Of a DNA stretch of 64,000 nt, positions 44,837 to 57,223 are shown in pieces; the stretch's first letter is position 1; each line of letters begins with the position of its first letter. The translations under genes were made by a program, and so were the position numbers. The notes under the pieces are model-generated. The model had not been told where the DNA came from and did not search any database. It saw nothing but the letters and a program-made list of their open reading frames with translations. Origin of the DNA: Glandiceps talaboti (Eukaryota > Hemichordata > Enteropneusta > Spengelidae); the NCBI RefSeq assembly GCF_964340395.1, contig NC_135550.1, positions 31,247,676 through 31,311,675 on the forward strand. Direction: 5' to 3'.

Positions 44837-47800
44837 ATGTTTGAAGAAGAGTTAGATAAACTTGACCCACATATTTCAAATTACGTCGAAGCTCTCCTGA
44901 GGGACGGCGATGTTGGCGTTTGTGGCGGTGCTGTGAGAATTTCAGATTTCAGATCTGGGTAAGCGATCAAGTTGTGAAGTTGTGTGATTCATGGTCACGG
45001 AAGTGTATATCCGTGTTCAACTGTTGTTGTCATTTTAGTGTGATAGGCGTGTATTGTAAAATTTAGGCGACCAATGAATGAAAAAATACATGTACTAATA
45101 TTTTCTTTATTTGTCTTTCTTCTTTATTTAGAAGTTACATTACGTTGGAAAGAGCCGTTAGATGTTGTGACAGATTCAAAGTGACAATCCCATTTGCTGG
45201 AAATTCTGTCAAGTGTAAGTTGTTGTCAGTATTTATTAAAGAACAAACTTCATGTTTCGTGTTCACATACATAAATTTGTAAAATGTTCAAAGTCTTACA
45301 TATTGGTGAATGGTGTTATGTTACCCTGCCATGCATTGAAGTATACTTGTCTAGTAGTTGAACCTGAAAATATACTTATACCACTCATGCAGCCCAACCA
45401 CTCACTAATATTTGACCATAATGTTTCATGACAAAATATGAGAAAAGCACATTAATTAGCAATTTGTAAAGACACCAAATGAATCAGGTAATTTGCATGT
45501 TTGGTACCACAAAAAGTGTGTTTCACTATTCATGTTTTTTTTCTGTTTGATTTCCAATACAGGGCATGTTATATTTAATTGCCACTGCCCTTCAGAGCCA
45601 CCCGATTTTATCTTTGACCAAGAAGACAAAGATTTCTGTCCAAAATTAGAAGAAACAAAGGTATGCAATACATGACAGAGACAGAGTGACTATTTTAATT
45701 TAACATATTAGAATTAATGATAATAATAATGTTGGGTTCTTATATAGCACTTTCCCATGCATGCTCAAAGCGCTTTATAATTATTACCCCTGGCTCGGAT
45801 CAGAACAGCACAGCGGCCCTTTAGTCTTCCTCAACTCCCTGGGGAGCATACAATCCATTGCAGCCATTTCAGCACATAGGATTAAAGCCTTCACATTGCA
45901 ACCTACATCCTACCAGGTCCCCAATTGATACCATCTCCATTACAGGAAGGTAACCGTCAGTCAATAAACAATTTGAGAGGTTTGAAAATAAAGGGTTTCA
46001 GAACAGTTTTGTACTTTTGTAAACATAATTTATTCAATAGCCAGGCAACATGTATCAGACTGCCTAGTACAAGAAATACAAAATGGACAGTATTTTTACC
46101 CAAGTCACAAATAAGTCATCGTCGCAAACCACGGCACTGTCCAAAACATGTTGTCTTGTTATTTTGAAGTTCACGAAAGATATAACTGCTCTGGTTTACA
46201 AATAAGTGTGTTTTCTCTGTGAACTATTTTCAAAATCTACTGGCAAAATAAGTTGTACTGTATATAAAGTTTAAAGATTAAAGTTTATTTAGTTTCAAAT
46301 ATGACAAATATTAATGTCATTCTTAATTTAGAAATGACTTAGCTGAATGATTGATGTCATACACTAAATAATTGTTCCTTTGCAGAGTTTGGTTAATTGG
46401 AATGCTGATGACACCAAGGCTTTACTGTGTGTCGTCAGGGAATTAGTTGAAAAGTATAAAGAACACCAGGAATCATTGCTGGAAAGTAATCCTAGGCTGT
46501 TATATGAATACAACTCACTCAAAGAAACATATGTATACGATCAGTTGGAAGTATTTGCTGGAAAGAGGAAAAGTCTTGTAAGTTTATTTATCATCTTTGT
46601 CGCTTCAAAATGATTGTTTTTGGTGATGATGACGACGACGACGACGACGACGACGACAACGACAACGACGATGATGAGAACAATGACAGTGAGGACAACA
46701 ATGATAACGACGATGATGGCAATGATATATGATGTCATTGATGATGATGAGAAGGAGGACCATTGTAACAACAGTTCATGTCAACAACATAACATGCTTA
46801 ATCTTACAATCCAAGTGATGTTGTTTGAGTAATGATTACATTCTAATCAAGTATATTTGACAATCAATAATGCAATTTTAACTACATTTATCTAAGTAAT
46901 GTTTTCTTATATTTGTTTTCTTTTTTTATTTCAGGGAGCAGAAACTCCAATCACCTTCCTCATCAGGTTACCAGTGGATTTGTCAGCAATTCCTCCATAT
47001 CTTATACAGGTATTGAAATCTATTTTTTAAATCTTTGTCAGCACTTTAAACAAAATGACATAATTAGTATTTTTGCAGTATTCACTTTCTGCACGTCTTA
47101 TACCAGGTATTACTTAGCCCTCAATCACAATAATCGTACATCATTTGAAATATTCATAAAAACTCCCTTTGTCATAATATTTAGATTAAAATTAATATAA
47201 CAATTCAAAGAGGAAACTAATAAAAAGTAATTAAAATTGAAGGGATCTTCTACATTTTCATTACCAGGGTGATCCAGGAGAAGATATTGCCATACTTCTG
47301 ATAAGTTTCCAGAATTCAGTTTCAAGTAAAGTTGTACCACAGCTCTACCTCTCACCACGAGTTGAGCAGTGAGTTTTATTTTGTTATCACTTCTCTGTCA
47401 GTGTTTCAGTGTATATAAAGATTGAGCCATTTTAGTGTAACAGCCTGCTACATGAATTATATATGTAATTATAAATAACATGTTGTCTGAGTATTATTTA
47501 AATGTGTGGTAAGACCAACATTCATTTGTATACAAACCAATAATGGGATAACATTCTTGTATTCTCAACTATCTATATCCTACAAGGTTGATGTAGGTAC
47601 AACTTTCCTGAATCACAACCGACATTGGGCAGCATGTGAGGTGTTTCTTAAGTTGTACAAGTTCAAGTTGCACTAGTAAGGTTTCTTGTAATTTTGTATC
47701 CAAAATAATTTGTGATAATTTTGGAACACTGGTAATGATGTAGAGTGTATGAATATAAAAGATTACTCCAAATCAATATATGGAATATAAATGTATAATA

Positions 47801-47997
47801 TTGTGATGAAAATGTATTTATATGCAGTGCCATTGGTGGAGCTTCTCAACTTAGAATACCAGTCTTTCCAAGGAACAATAGTCTCTCAGACTATGTACCT
47901 CATGTCAAGGACCTATTGGCCAATAAGGTAAGGTGTAATGCTTGGTATTGTTGCCTTTCCCATAGTTTTTCAGGTTGTGGCATAGACAGACAGACAG

Positions 47998-48030
<33 letters not shown>

Positions 48031-48073
48031 TACACACACACACCACAGACACACACACACACACACACACGCA

Positions 48074-48105
<32 letters not shown>

Positions 48106-48119
48106 CACACACTCACATA

Positions 48120-48202
<83 letters not shown>

Positions 48203-50007
48203 TTTTAAATCCAAATACCATTTAATTCGTTGTCTTCACCCTAATAGTCCTGGTATACAATCATAATGTAATAGTTTATTTTCAATACACATTTCAATCA
48301 GTGGAAAACTATTTAGCATTGTTGTCTTGGAGTCTTTACCTAACCTGTATATAGAAATATTGACTGAAGTATTTTCATTTTTGTGTTGTTTTAAATGGGA
48401 TAAGAGGAATTGGCACAATTTATTTTTTTTCACATGAACTGTTATTGTACATGTAGATGTAAAGACACAACATTAAACTATCTTACAATTATCATTATTT
48501 TCAAAGGTTGACCAAGTTGTAAAATGTTACCAATCAAGAAGAGAATATATTTCAGCATTTCTCAGTCAGTTTGGAAGGTAAGTGGAAATACTCTTAACCA
48601 AAACCTGTGATAGAGCTACCAAGTGGGAAATCAAATCAAATAAGTGTTTGAAGCATGGACATTGGGTCTTCTCTAACATCAGGCGTCAGGGTCTATGGTT
48701 GAAGTCATTACATTAAAGGGCGCCCTCTATAAAAGTAAATCAAATACTTTTGTTTTAGAAAGAAATGGCTGGTTTGCTTCATGTTATAAAGGACCTCAGT
48801 ACATGTCATTGTGCCCCCATTACATTTGCATGTTACACATACATTTTTCTCACAATAAGGGATGACTTGTACTTTTGTTGATATGTTACATTTGCCAAAG
48901 TTTTGTTTATCAGTCTGGAGTGCATCAAAGAATTTGATATCATACACATATTACCAAGTATTAGACATTCTAAAATTTGATATTTTTATATTTAACATTT
49001 ATAGGTCAATACTTGAGTATGATGCTGAAGGTTTCACCAAACTTTCAATCTTACAAGAATGGAATGACTTTCATTTTGTTTTACATGGTAAGTACCACAA
49101 GTAAAATTATATACTGTTATTCAGTAACTACTTCACATGTTACTTTTGCCAAAGTAAATGTGTCCGCCATGAGTCAGTGCTTGTATTATTGATGATATTA
49201 TAAATAGGAATTGAGCAAACCTTTTCTTGTTTTTTGGGGGTTTATTTTTTTTTGTATTTACATATAACGACATGCTTTGTGTCTGTCAAGTGTACCTGAG
49301 AGATAACCTTGAATTTACTCTCATTTTGTAGTTAAATAAGAAGGTCCTGGTATGTTGACTATCAATATTTGTCACAGTGAGGGTACGACAGTTCATGTCT
49401 AGCCATAAAAATATAGAAATTTGTGAAAATAATTCCTTTCCCAAGAAATTTGATTCTTCATTAGTTTGGTCTCCCTGTCTGAGAGAGTGCAAAACATGTA
49501 TGTAAATCCACTGTTTTTTTCACTTTTAGTTGATTTACCACCAACATTTCCCAGGGATCAACCTGTGTTGACATTTCAATCAGTCTACCATACAGGAGCT
49601 TATGGTAAACCTTACCATTCTGTACAGAAAGGCTATCCTTACAGTCCAAGATGGAATGGGAATGAAATGGTTGACAGAACTAGGTAGGTTATTCCGTAGA
49701 GAAAGGCTATCCTTACAGTCCAAGATGGAATGGGAATGAAATGGTTGACAGAACTACGTAGGTTATTCCGTAGAGAAAGGCTATCCTTACAGTACAAGAT
49801 GGAATGGGAATCAATGTGGAAATTTATTAAAACAAAAAAATGGTGTTAAAATCAAAATAATTGGCACCCATGATTTTCCTTGAATATGTGTTTCTAATTA
49901 ATGAGGCAAGTGACACTTTTCATTATTTTTTTTTCAACAGAACATTTATGCTTGGCTACCTGCCAGAGTTTCGTCGTAATTCAGTAGGAAATGGTAAACT
50001 CAGCTGA
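44837..50007 (+). CDS. BABAM2: BABAM2 (BRE/BRCC45), BRISC and BRCA1-A complex subunit
   Basis: Eleven exons join in phase: 44837-44958, 45132-45214, 45563-45660, 46386-46577, 46935-47009, 47268-47368, 47828-47927, 48507-48577, 49005-49087, 49530-49683 and 49941-50007. They give 381 residues, against 383 in human. Matches to the family are strong throughout: [108 protein letters not shown] and [12 protein letters not shown]. The protein has E2-variant (UEV-like) folds without a catalytic cysteine. It bridges BRCC36/Abraxas to BABAM1 in the K63-specific deubiquitinase complexes BRISC (cytosol) and BRCA1-A (DNA damage sites). The end of exon 10 with its donor is copied twice in the following intron, and the 3' UTR is a minisatellite. 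Confidence 0.95.
45724..45930 (+). repeat. Interspersed repeat with GCTCAAAGCGCTTTATA core
   Basis: After AATAATAATGTTGGGTTCTT come a TATATAGCAC...GCTCAAAGCGCTTTATAA core, then a part ending TACCAGGTCCCC. From general knowledge this core recurs in interspersed repeats of many aquatic animals. I cannot assign a superfamily. It lies in BABAM2 intron 3. Confidence 0.55.
46631..46740. repeat. GAC/GAT triplet repeat
   Basis: GAC repeats decay into GAT-rich sequence, just inside BABAM2 intron 4. Confidence 0.9.
47989..48200. repeat. CAGA / CA microsatellite
   Basis: CAGA repeats pass into CA and CGCA repeats in BABAM2 intron 7. Open frames across it are artefacts. Confidence 0.95.
49626..49812 (+). 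repeat. 74 bp triplication of BABAM2 exon 10 end and donor
   Basis: The last 58 bases of exon 10 plus 16 bases of intron (starting AGAAAGGCTATCC and ending TTATTCCGT) are repeated at 49700 and, partly, at 49774, with a period of exactly 74. The second copy has CTAC|GTAGGT where the true donor has CTAG|GTAGGT. The third copy breaks off before the donor. The copies are nearly identical, so the event is recent. Confidence 0.9.
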
Positions 50008-50065
50008 CCTGTCCAGATTTGATGATGAATGACAAATGGATGATAGTTTATTGTATATTTTAACC

Positions 50066-50955
50066 AAAGTAAAAAGTTGAATATCCAGTACATGTATGTG
50101 AACTATGACCTATGAATATCCAGTACATGTATGTGAACTATGACCTATGAACATCCAGTACATGTATGTGAACTATGACCTATGAACATCCAGTACATGT
50201 ATGTGAACTATGACCTATGAATATCCAGTACATGTATGTGAACTATGAATATCCAGTACATGTATGTGAACTATGACCTATGAACATCCAGTACATGTAT
50301 GTGAACTATGACCTATGAACATCCAGTACATGTATGTGAACTATGACCTATGAACATCCAGTACATGTATGTGAACTATGACCTATGAATATCCAGTACA
50401 TATATGTGAACTATGACCTATGAACATCCAGTACATGTATGTGAACTATGACTTATATAATATCCAGTACATGTATGTGAACTATGACCTATGAACATCC
50501 AGTACATGTATGTGAACTATGACCTATGAATATCCAGTACATATATGTGAACTATGACCTATGAACATCCAGTACATGTATGTGAACTATGACCTATGAA
50601 CATCCAGTACATGTATGTGAACTATGACCTATGAACATCCAGTACATGTATGTGAACTATGACCTATGAATATCCAGTACATGTATGTGAACTATGACCT
50701 ATGAACATCCAGTACATGTATGTGAACTATGACCTATGAACATCCAGTACATGTATGTGAACTATGACCTATGTAATATCCAGTACATGTATGTGAACTA
50801 TGACCTATGAACATCCAGTACATGTATGTGAACTATGACCTATGTAATATCCAGTACATGTATGTGAACTATGACCTATGAACATCCAGTACATGTATGT
50901 GAACTATGACTTATATAATATCCAGTACATGTATGTGAACTATGACCTATATAAT
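50066..50955 (+). repeat. 35 bp minisatellite in BABAM2 3' UTR, about 25 units
   Basis: Tandem units contain ATCCAGTACATGTATGTGAA followed by CTATGACCTATGA. Slightly longer and shorter variants are present (ACCTATGTAAT, or ACCTATGA missing). The array begins about 60 bases after the BABAM2 stop codon and ends about 40 bases before an ATTAAA signal, so it should be transcribed in the 3' UTR. Confidence 0.93.
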
Positions 50956-50992
50956 GTTTCTGACACAATATTTATGTTCACAAATGCTCAGT

Positions 50993-50998
50993 ATTAAA
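50993..50998 (+). terminator. Candidate polyadenylation signal of BABAM2
   Basis: ATTAAA lies just beyond the 3' UTR minisatellite. It is the first good signal-like hexamer after the array on this strand. Confidence 0.45.
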
Positions 50999-51249
50999 GT
51001 TATGGATTATAGGAAATAGTGGAAAGGTGGTCATGAGAATGAGGAATTTAGATATTTGTATAATTTCCACCTTGATATACACAATTTAGAATCTATGATA
51101 TTTATGACCCATAAAATTTAGAGTACCGGTACTACTCTAACCACCACTTTCACCCCCTACCCAACCCCTTATAAAAGTACAGTGTTTTAAAATTTAAACC
51201 TAGAAAATGCAAAGAAAGCTGTTACAAAACTTGTTCATTCAGTGAAAAC

Positions 51250-51590
51250 CTTTGTAAAAAAGTTAGCAAGAGTCATACATTTAAGCAATTGTTCAGCATT
51301 ACACATAGGTTAATTGGATGTAAAAAGCCTTCCTCTACACCAACAGTATTCACTGCCATAGAACTTTCACAGCGTTTCCTGGATTTCTTTGATGAAAAAG
51401 TTAAATCCATTAGAGCCAATCTTGATTGTCAAAATGTCCCCCGACCTTTGTGCACTGAACATTGCTTCCAGGGTAAGCCTCTCAGTAACTTTAAACCTGT
51501 TGATGATGAGATTGTAGAGAATACTACTCTGGCTACAAAAACATGCGAAAATATGCCCTGTAACGGGGCTGTGAGCTGGTAAATAGCTGT
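51250..51590 (+). mobile_element. LINE fragment, linker before the reverse transcriptase
   Basis: The translation KQLFSITHRLIGCKKPSS...ELSQRFLDFFDEKVKSIRANL matches the conserved linker between endonuclease and reverse transcriptase in CR1/L2-like LINEs (usual form LF..VN.LLG...F..FF..KI..IR). The frame is open for about 97 codons and ends before any RT core, so it is a 5'- and 3'-truncated relic. Confidence 0.65.
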
Positions 51591-53429
51591 GCTCTTCTTC
51601 CTGGCACTAGGATATGGCCACATCCTGGTGCTAGGATATACACATCGTAGTGCTAGGATGTACAAGGTTCCTTGTGTAGACAGCAGATAAAATCTAAATC
51701 CTTTAACATGATATTGTTCATGCATTCAGCTGAAGGAGACATGAATGACTGTCAATTTGAAATGAAAGTAAAAAGTGAAACAGGATTATGTCACCTGTAC
51801 TTGCAGTCTAGGAGAAGTCAGTATAGAAGGGAAGATTGTATAGTAAATGCCATTATAATCTGTACAAGCCAATATTATATATAAATACATTTTTTTAAAT
51901 TACTCAATATTAATTGTGAAAGTTCATTGTCCCATTCAGCTTACTGGGTCAATGACCTAGTTCCAGTGCTAGACTTAGCACTGATCAATATAGATATGTA
52001 TGTCTTGCTAATTTTAAAGCCAACAACTCAGCTTATGTTTTATATAAGATATTTAATCAAATGTTTAAAAGAAGTTACAATGCATTTATCAAAGTACATT
52101 TGATATAATGAGAGAATGATTAGAAAGTGTGAGTTATTTTACACTACAATAATCAGACAGAAAATTAAAAAACTAACTTGCTGACATATTGTGCAGATTG
52201 TAACATACACACACAACTGTTGTCTGTTTCTGTGTAAAGTTTTGGCAACATGTGGTTGTTTTAGATAAAGGCACTTCATTCAGTTTTTGTATTACGATCA
52301 CAATTATTCCATATTCGTGCATCATCGTTCCGTGTATTTACAAGTGTTAAAGTCTTACATCAAATATACCGCTGTTATTCTGTGTCTGACACAAAACAAT
52401 GTTTCACATCAATCAATTTCAAACCGGATGTACATACAATGAATTTAAGTAAACATATGTTACCATGCAGACCATGCACAAACCTGATAAAGAATAACTA
52501 CAAAAGAATTCTTTTATCTTTTAAATCCTGGATATATTTATTTTATTTATATTTCACATTTTTCTTCGTGTAATCCGCTTTTCCCAATTACAAAGTCTTA
52601 GTAATATTAACCCCTTCAGCAACTGGAACTCAATATTATGAAATCTCTGTATGTTACTGAATTATTTACTAGTTGCATAGTTTGTTTGAAAGGATGTTTT
52701 TGTATGTATGAGATAGTTAACTGATTAAAGCTTGGGGTTTGTCTGAATGGTGTCTGACCTCGACAGATGAATAGGGGATATTGTATGTTGGCGTGTTTGG
52801 GTATTGATATTCTGTGCTACTAAACAAAACTCCACGCAATTAGTAACCACCACAAAAAGATTTAACAACACAGATGCGTGGTTTACTAAAACATCACTCA
52901 AATGGGCATTGTTAAAGTAGACTATATATAGAGACATCAATCATACCTGGGTAATTGCACAAGAATGCATCAAGTATCATCCACATCAATTACGTAAGCA
53001 CCTTTGCATGGTATGTTTACATGTTATTTATTCATGCAATGCTCCGCCTTTTTCAGCATCACCTAAATAAAATAAAAAACTGTAGCTGTTGGCCTTTTCC
53101 CTTCACTCATGTTTAGCCTTTATCAAGAGATTTCCATGGACAGAGAATTTCACACTACTTTAGGTCAGAGATGTTCACTGATGAATTGATTTGTTTGATG
53201 TCTGAATTCAGTTTAGTTTACTATCAAGAGTACTGCCTTGTGTTTATAAAGCCTTTGCTCTAGTGCAGATATGGTGCATGAAAAATTCACACAGGTTCAA
53301 GCATGATTATTTCCCCCCCCCCCCCATATACTCTTCTATATTGAATCATATTCAACAAAAATAAACAACTTACAGATGGTATTAGGAAGATGTCTTAGGA
53401 GTAACGTTGAGTGAATACTTAGACTGATT

Positions 53430-54130
53430 ACGTCAAGTCTTGCAGATTCGGATCGTAGAGCCCTAGGTGCTGCCAACTCAAAGTTTAAAGTACTGAAAAA
53501 AATGGAATTTAGTAGCTATTCTAAGCTTTTTGATTCATACGTGTCCCCTATCCTTGACTATACTGTTCAGTGGTTTGGGGTTTTAGCAGGCATGACAAAT
53601 GTCACTTGGTACAAAACCAGGCCTTGCCATTTTTTCTTGGCATAAATGTTTACGCCAATATGTGCTTTGACAGGGGATACTGGTTGGCATCCCTGCAGAG
53701 TTCGTAGACACATTTCGATGGTTAGGTATTGGAATCACTTTAATATTTCTGCTGGATGAGAATAGGTTGACAAAGAAAATATTTCTGTGGGACTTAAGTC
53801 TGGGTAATTCCAATTGGTGTTCAGAATTATGTAATATTTTTGATGATTTAAATTTAGATACTTTTACAGATTCTTTGTTTTGATTTAGAAAATGTAGAAT
53901 AGAAAGTGAGGTTTAATTTAGAACGATCTTGGTCAGAAACTGTGCATCATAAACCAACACTGTAAGAACCTACAGATGTTTCAAATCCAGTTACGGTGTT
54001 GAACCCTACATGTACGTGTTCATGAACTTATCATGTAGTCAACGATCTTTCATGGCTCAGTTCAGGTCAGGTGTATTACCTCTTCGTATAGATACAGGAC
54101 ATTACAGAGGTGAACCAATATCTGAAAGAA
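53430..54130 (+). mobile_element. LINE fragment, C-terminal part of ORF2
   Basis: It reads SRLADSDRRALGAANSKFKV, YSKLFDSYVSPILDYTVQWF, then after frame changes NRLTKKIFLWD, and finally RTYRCFKSSYGVEPYM, SCSQRSFMAQFRSGVLPLRI and DTGHYRGEPISERIF. This is the thumb-to-end region of a non-LTR reverse transcriptase ORF of the kind common in aquatic invertebrates. Several frameshifts and stops are present, so it is an old relic. It could belong to the same original insertion as 51250-51590, but about 1.8 kb without LINE similarity lies between them. Confidence 0.75.
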
Positions 54131-54961
54131 TATTTTATTGAAATTGGTTCATAAATATATTTGTTTATGTTTATACATATATCTATAGTCATGAGACTTT
54201 GAGTGCCAAAAGTAGGATTTTAGTGACAAAGCATGTATGCTGCAGTACAGCTAAAACATAACACCACTAAGATTATATAAATGCAAATATATCACAATAA
54301 TCATACCAAAAAGTGCATACAACTGTCAACAGTTCAAATTCAAGCCCTAACTTATAGGGCAGAATCCATAACTGGGTCGAGACAGTAGAGACAGGGACAG
54401 CTCATTGTCATCTAAATCTACAGGATGGTCTTATTTCTAATATAACCTTACCTGCACAAATATATCCACGTAAACAGATATGTAATTTGTTCCACCTAAT
54501 GCACCCCACCCCATATATGTATTTTATAATACAAGTTAAATGAAGGGTTTATTAGAGTCTCTACGGCACTGATCTGTGACCTTGATACTTACTCACAGCT
54601 TGTTACAATAGCCATTCAAACTGATTTAAGTTAGCAACATCTCTCAAAAGCCAGTATCAGAATAGCATTCTTTAAATTAACATAATATTAGCATTATAAG
54701 TAAATCATCATACTTCATATATTGGCTGCTTGTAGAGGGGTTGAGTGTTCATTTACATAATAACTTCATTTGAATAATCAAACAGTCTGATGTAGATACT
54801 TAGTAAGCACTTCCCACTGTGACAAATCAGCTTATGGGAATAGCAGTACATTTTTTGTATTATAGTATTAGTATTATAGTATTACCCACTTGAGGTAAGA
54901 TTTTGTAACATGCTGAGCATACAAGTAATATCGGGGTTACAGTATCATAGACAGGAAATAG

Positions 54962-54986
54962 ATATATATATATATATATATATATA
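54962..54986. repeat. TA microsatellite
   Basis: A short perfect TA run. Confidence 0.9.
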
Positions 54987-55508
54987 CATCTCAACTTTGC
55001 GAATATCTTTATTCAAGACTTTCCTTGGTAGGACAGTGGAGAGTAACAACTTCTGGGTTGGCCAGCTGTTAGAATATACATTTATATAATAACCAGATTA
55101 AGGTCATCAATTTTTGCTCAATAGTTTTGTGACAGAACCAGTGAAATTTAAGAATTATTCAAAAAGAGACATACAAATACCGTTATTTTTGCATTTTGCA
55201 ATTACAATTGACGACTGCAACTTGTTAATGTCTACACATACATCAATGTGCCACCTTGGTTTTTTTAAAAATGGCCGACACGTGCATGATGCAGTTTGTG
55301 AGTGTTGTTTTTCTTTCTCTAATGCTGTCACACATGGTATACACACAAAAAGTATCTCATGACATTAATCCAACTGTACCATCTTTCCTGACGTCACTTG
55401 TTTTGTGTTGTTTTATAGATATCAAATCCATTGCCTGATCAGCAGTTCACACACACAAAATCTAGTGACTACAACACACAGACACTGTTAGCATCATGCA
55501 AACTGAGT

Positions 55509-55703
55509 ATGTTAACAAATGCTGAAAGCTCATCTATGCAAATCTTCAGTCTATGTTCATAAATTTAACTTTATTTTGCACCAAGAATTACTATAGTAGC
55601 TCACCAAACTTCAGAAAACACTGACAAAGCCTAGGTGGATACTTACAAGTATTTCCTGGTGCAAAATGAAGTTTAAGTTTATGGACATAGAGTACGTTAA
55701 CAT
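55509..55703. mobile_element. Small inverted-repeat element (MITE-like), family B
   Basis: The two halves are imperfect reverse complements. ATGTTAAC...TTCATAAATTTAACTTTATT and TTGCACCA on the left face TGGTGCAAAATGAAGTTTAA...GTTAACAT on the right. The element is about 195 bp with no coding capacity and resembles a foldback or MITE element. A partial relative lies at 34281-34395. Confidence 0.6.
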
Positions 55704-56223
55704 AATGAAAACAGAGTAAAGAATTGACACATATCCAAAATCATGTGTTTGTATTTATGACACTTTATTTATGAAAAAGACACAATATTCCATCCCATTA
55801 GTAAATTAGTAATACATTTTATTATTTTAAAAAAAAAACATGTGTTTTGATGATAATCAGTCAGAATTATTCAGCCAGCAGGTTAATTTATTCATTTAGA
55901 ATTTATTCATTTCAAGTGTAACAGTTGAATAGCTGAAGTTTTTAATTTATTTATATATTAGACACATCCACGCATACTTACAGAAAAGGAAGTGTGCTAA
56001 CTATTTCTAGGTATGTGGTATATAATAAATGTAATTATTCCAGCCAAATACATGATATGTTCACATATACTAATAATCAGTGTATATGCAAATTTGGTCA
56101 TTGCGCAAATGTACACTTGAAGACTTAAAACACAAACCGAATTTAAAACTGCCTAAAAACTATATGTAAATGCTAATGGTTGTCAAGGAGACCATTTAAA
56201 GTGTTTTTAACAATACAAATAAT

Positions 56224-56597
56224 AAGGCCTAAAATAAAATTATGTGGCTCTGATTACACTCAATTTTAGAATAGGTGGGGTACATTGAGTTTTTATTTCA
56301 TTTTTCAAAAAAAATTTCATGTTTGAGTGTCAAGTTCAGGTAGTTATGTTTTCCATTGTTTTCCATATGGTTTGTGTTATTGATTTCTTCTCATCAGATG
56401 TACAGCCATTACAGATTGGAAGAACAGTTTTATTTTGTCTTTTTAAAGATGGTGTCAGTTTCCACATCCACTATTTCTCGCGAGACGTCACAATTTCTTG
56501 ATTTTATTATTATATTCTCAAAAAAAATGTTTAGGGTCAGCAGTGAAAAACTATGTGGGGTCAGGTAACCGGATCCAAACAGTTTTTGTTAGCCTAA
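56224..56597 (+). mobile_element. MITE family A, copy 2
   Basis: The left end AAGGCCTAAAATAAAATTAT and the right end ...TAACCGGATCC...TTAGCCTAA form inverted repeats of about 35 bp. The interior shares TTTTAGAATAGGTGGGGTA, CATCCACTATTTCTCG and TTTAGGGTCAGCAGTGAA with the other copies. The open frames inside are short and not conserved as protein between copies. Confidence 0.78.
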
Positions 56598-57223
56598 TTC
56601 ATAATGCTGTAAGTGGTTTTCAAATCTGGGTATCTGAAATATAATCAGTGTTCCAGCTGTAGGTCCTGTTTTCTCATGTCAAAAAACATGCCACCTATAA
56701 ATCTGACAAATGTACAAAATCCTCTTCAAATACACCCAATATGAAATATTATATTATATCCGTCTTACAAATATATACATATATACCTCTGGATGTAATA
56801 ATTATTTGCACTTTACTGAAAGATTTAGATAAATATATTGCCAAGGTCTTCTTACTTGTAACATACCCAGTCGGCAACAGATGAGGATTCAAACACAATA
56901 TTAGGCTAAGCAATAATGCCATTTAAATTCCTGGAAAATACCCTGTATTTTTTGTTCTTCCTTGAATGTTAGTAAACTGATAAATACAAAATAAGTAATT
57001 TAAAAAAAAAAAGATTATAAGAGAGACGAAAGTAAATAGTATGGAATAGAATAAACAATCAACTTCCTTCACCTTTCATCACGATATTTGCCATCAGCAA
57101 CATTTCATTACAGGAGGTTTTACTGTTGTGTTCATTGGTTTCCTCACTATTTAAGGCTTTAAAACAACACAAAAAGTGTCATGAAATTGTTTTCAAACAA
57201 TACACACATATTTCCAGAGGTTA

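Larger units (their letters stand above)
50999..57223. other. Intergenic, LINE debris and small repeats
   Basis: I see no host gene between BABAM2 and GDPGP1. The interval contains two LINE fragments (51250-51590, 53430-54130), a TA microsatellite (54962-54986), an inverted-repeat element (55509-55703) and a MITE (56224-56597). The remainder is AT-rich sequence with only short, unconserved open frames. Confidence 0.5.

Noticed and set aside
47900-48266. Open frames of Cys-Val and His-Thr repeats
   Set aside because: Produced by the CA/CGCA microsatellite in a BABAM2 intron.
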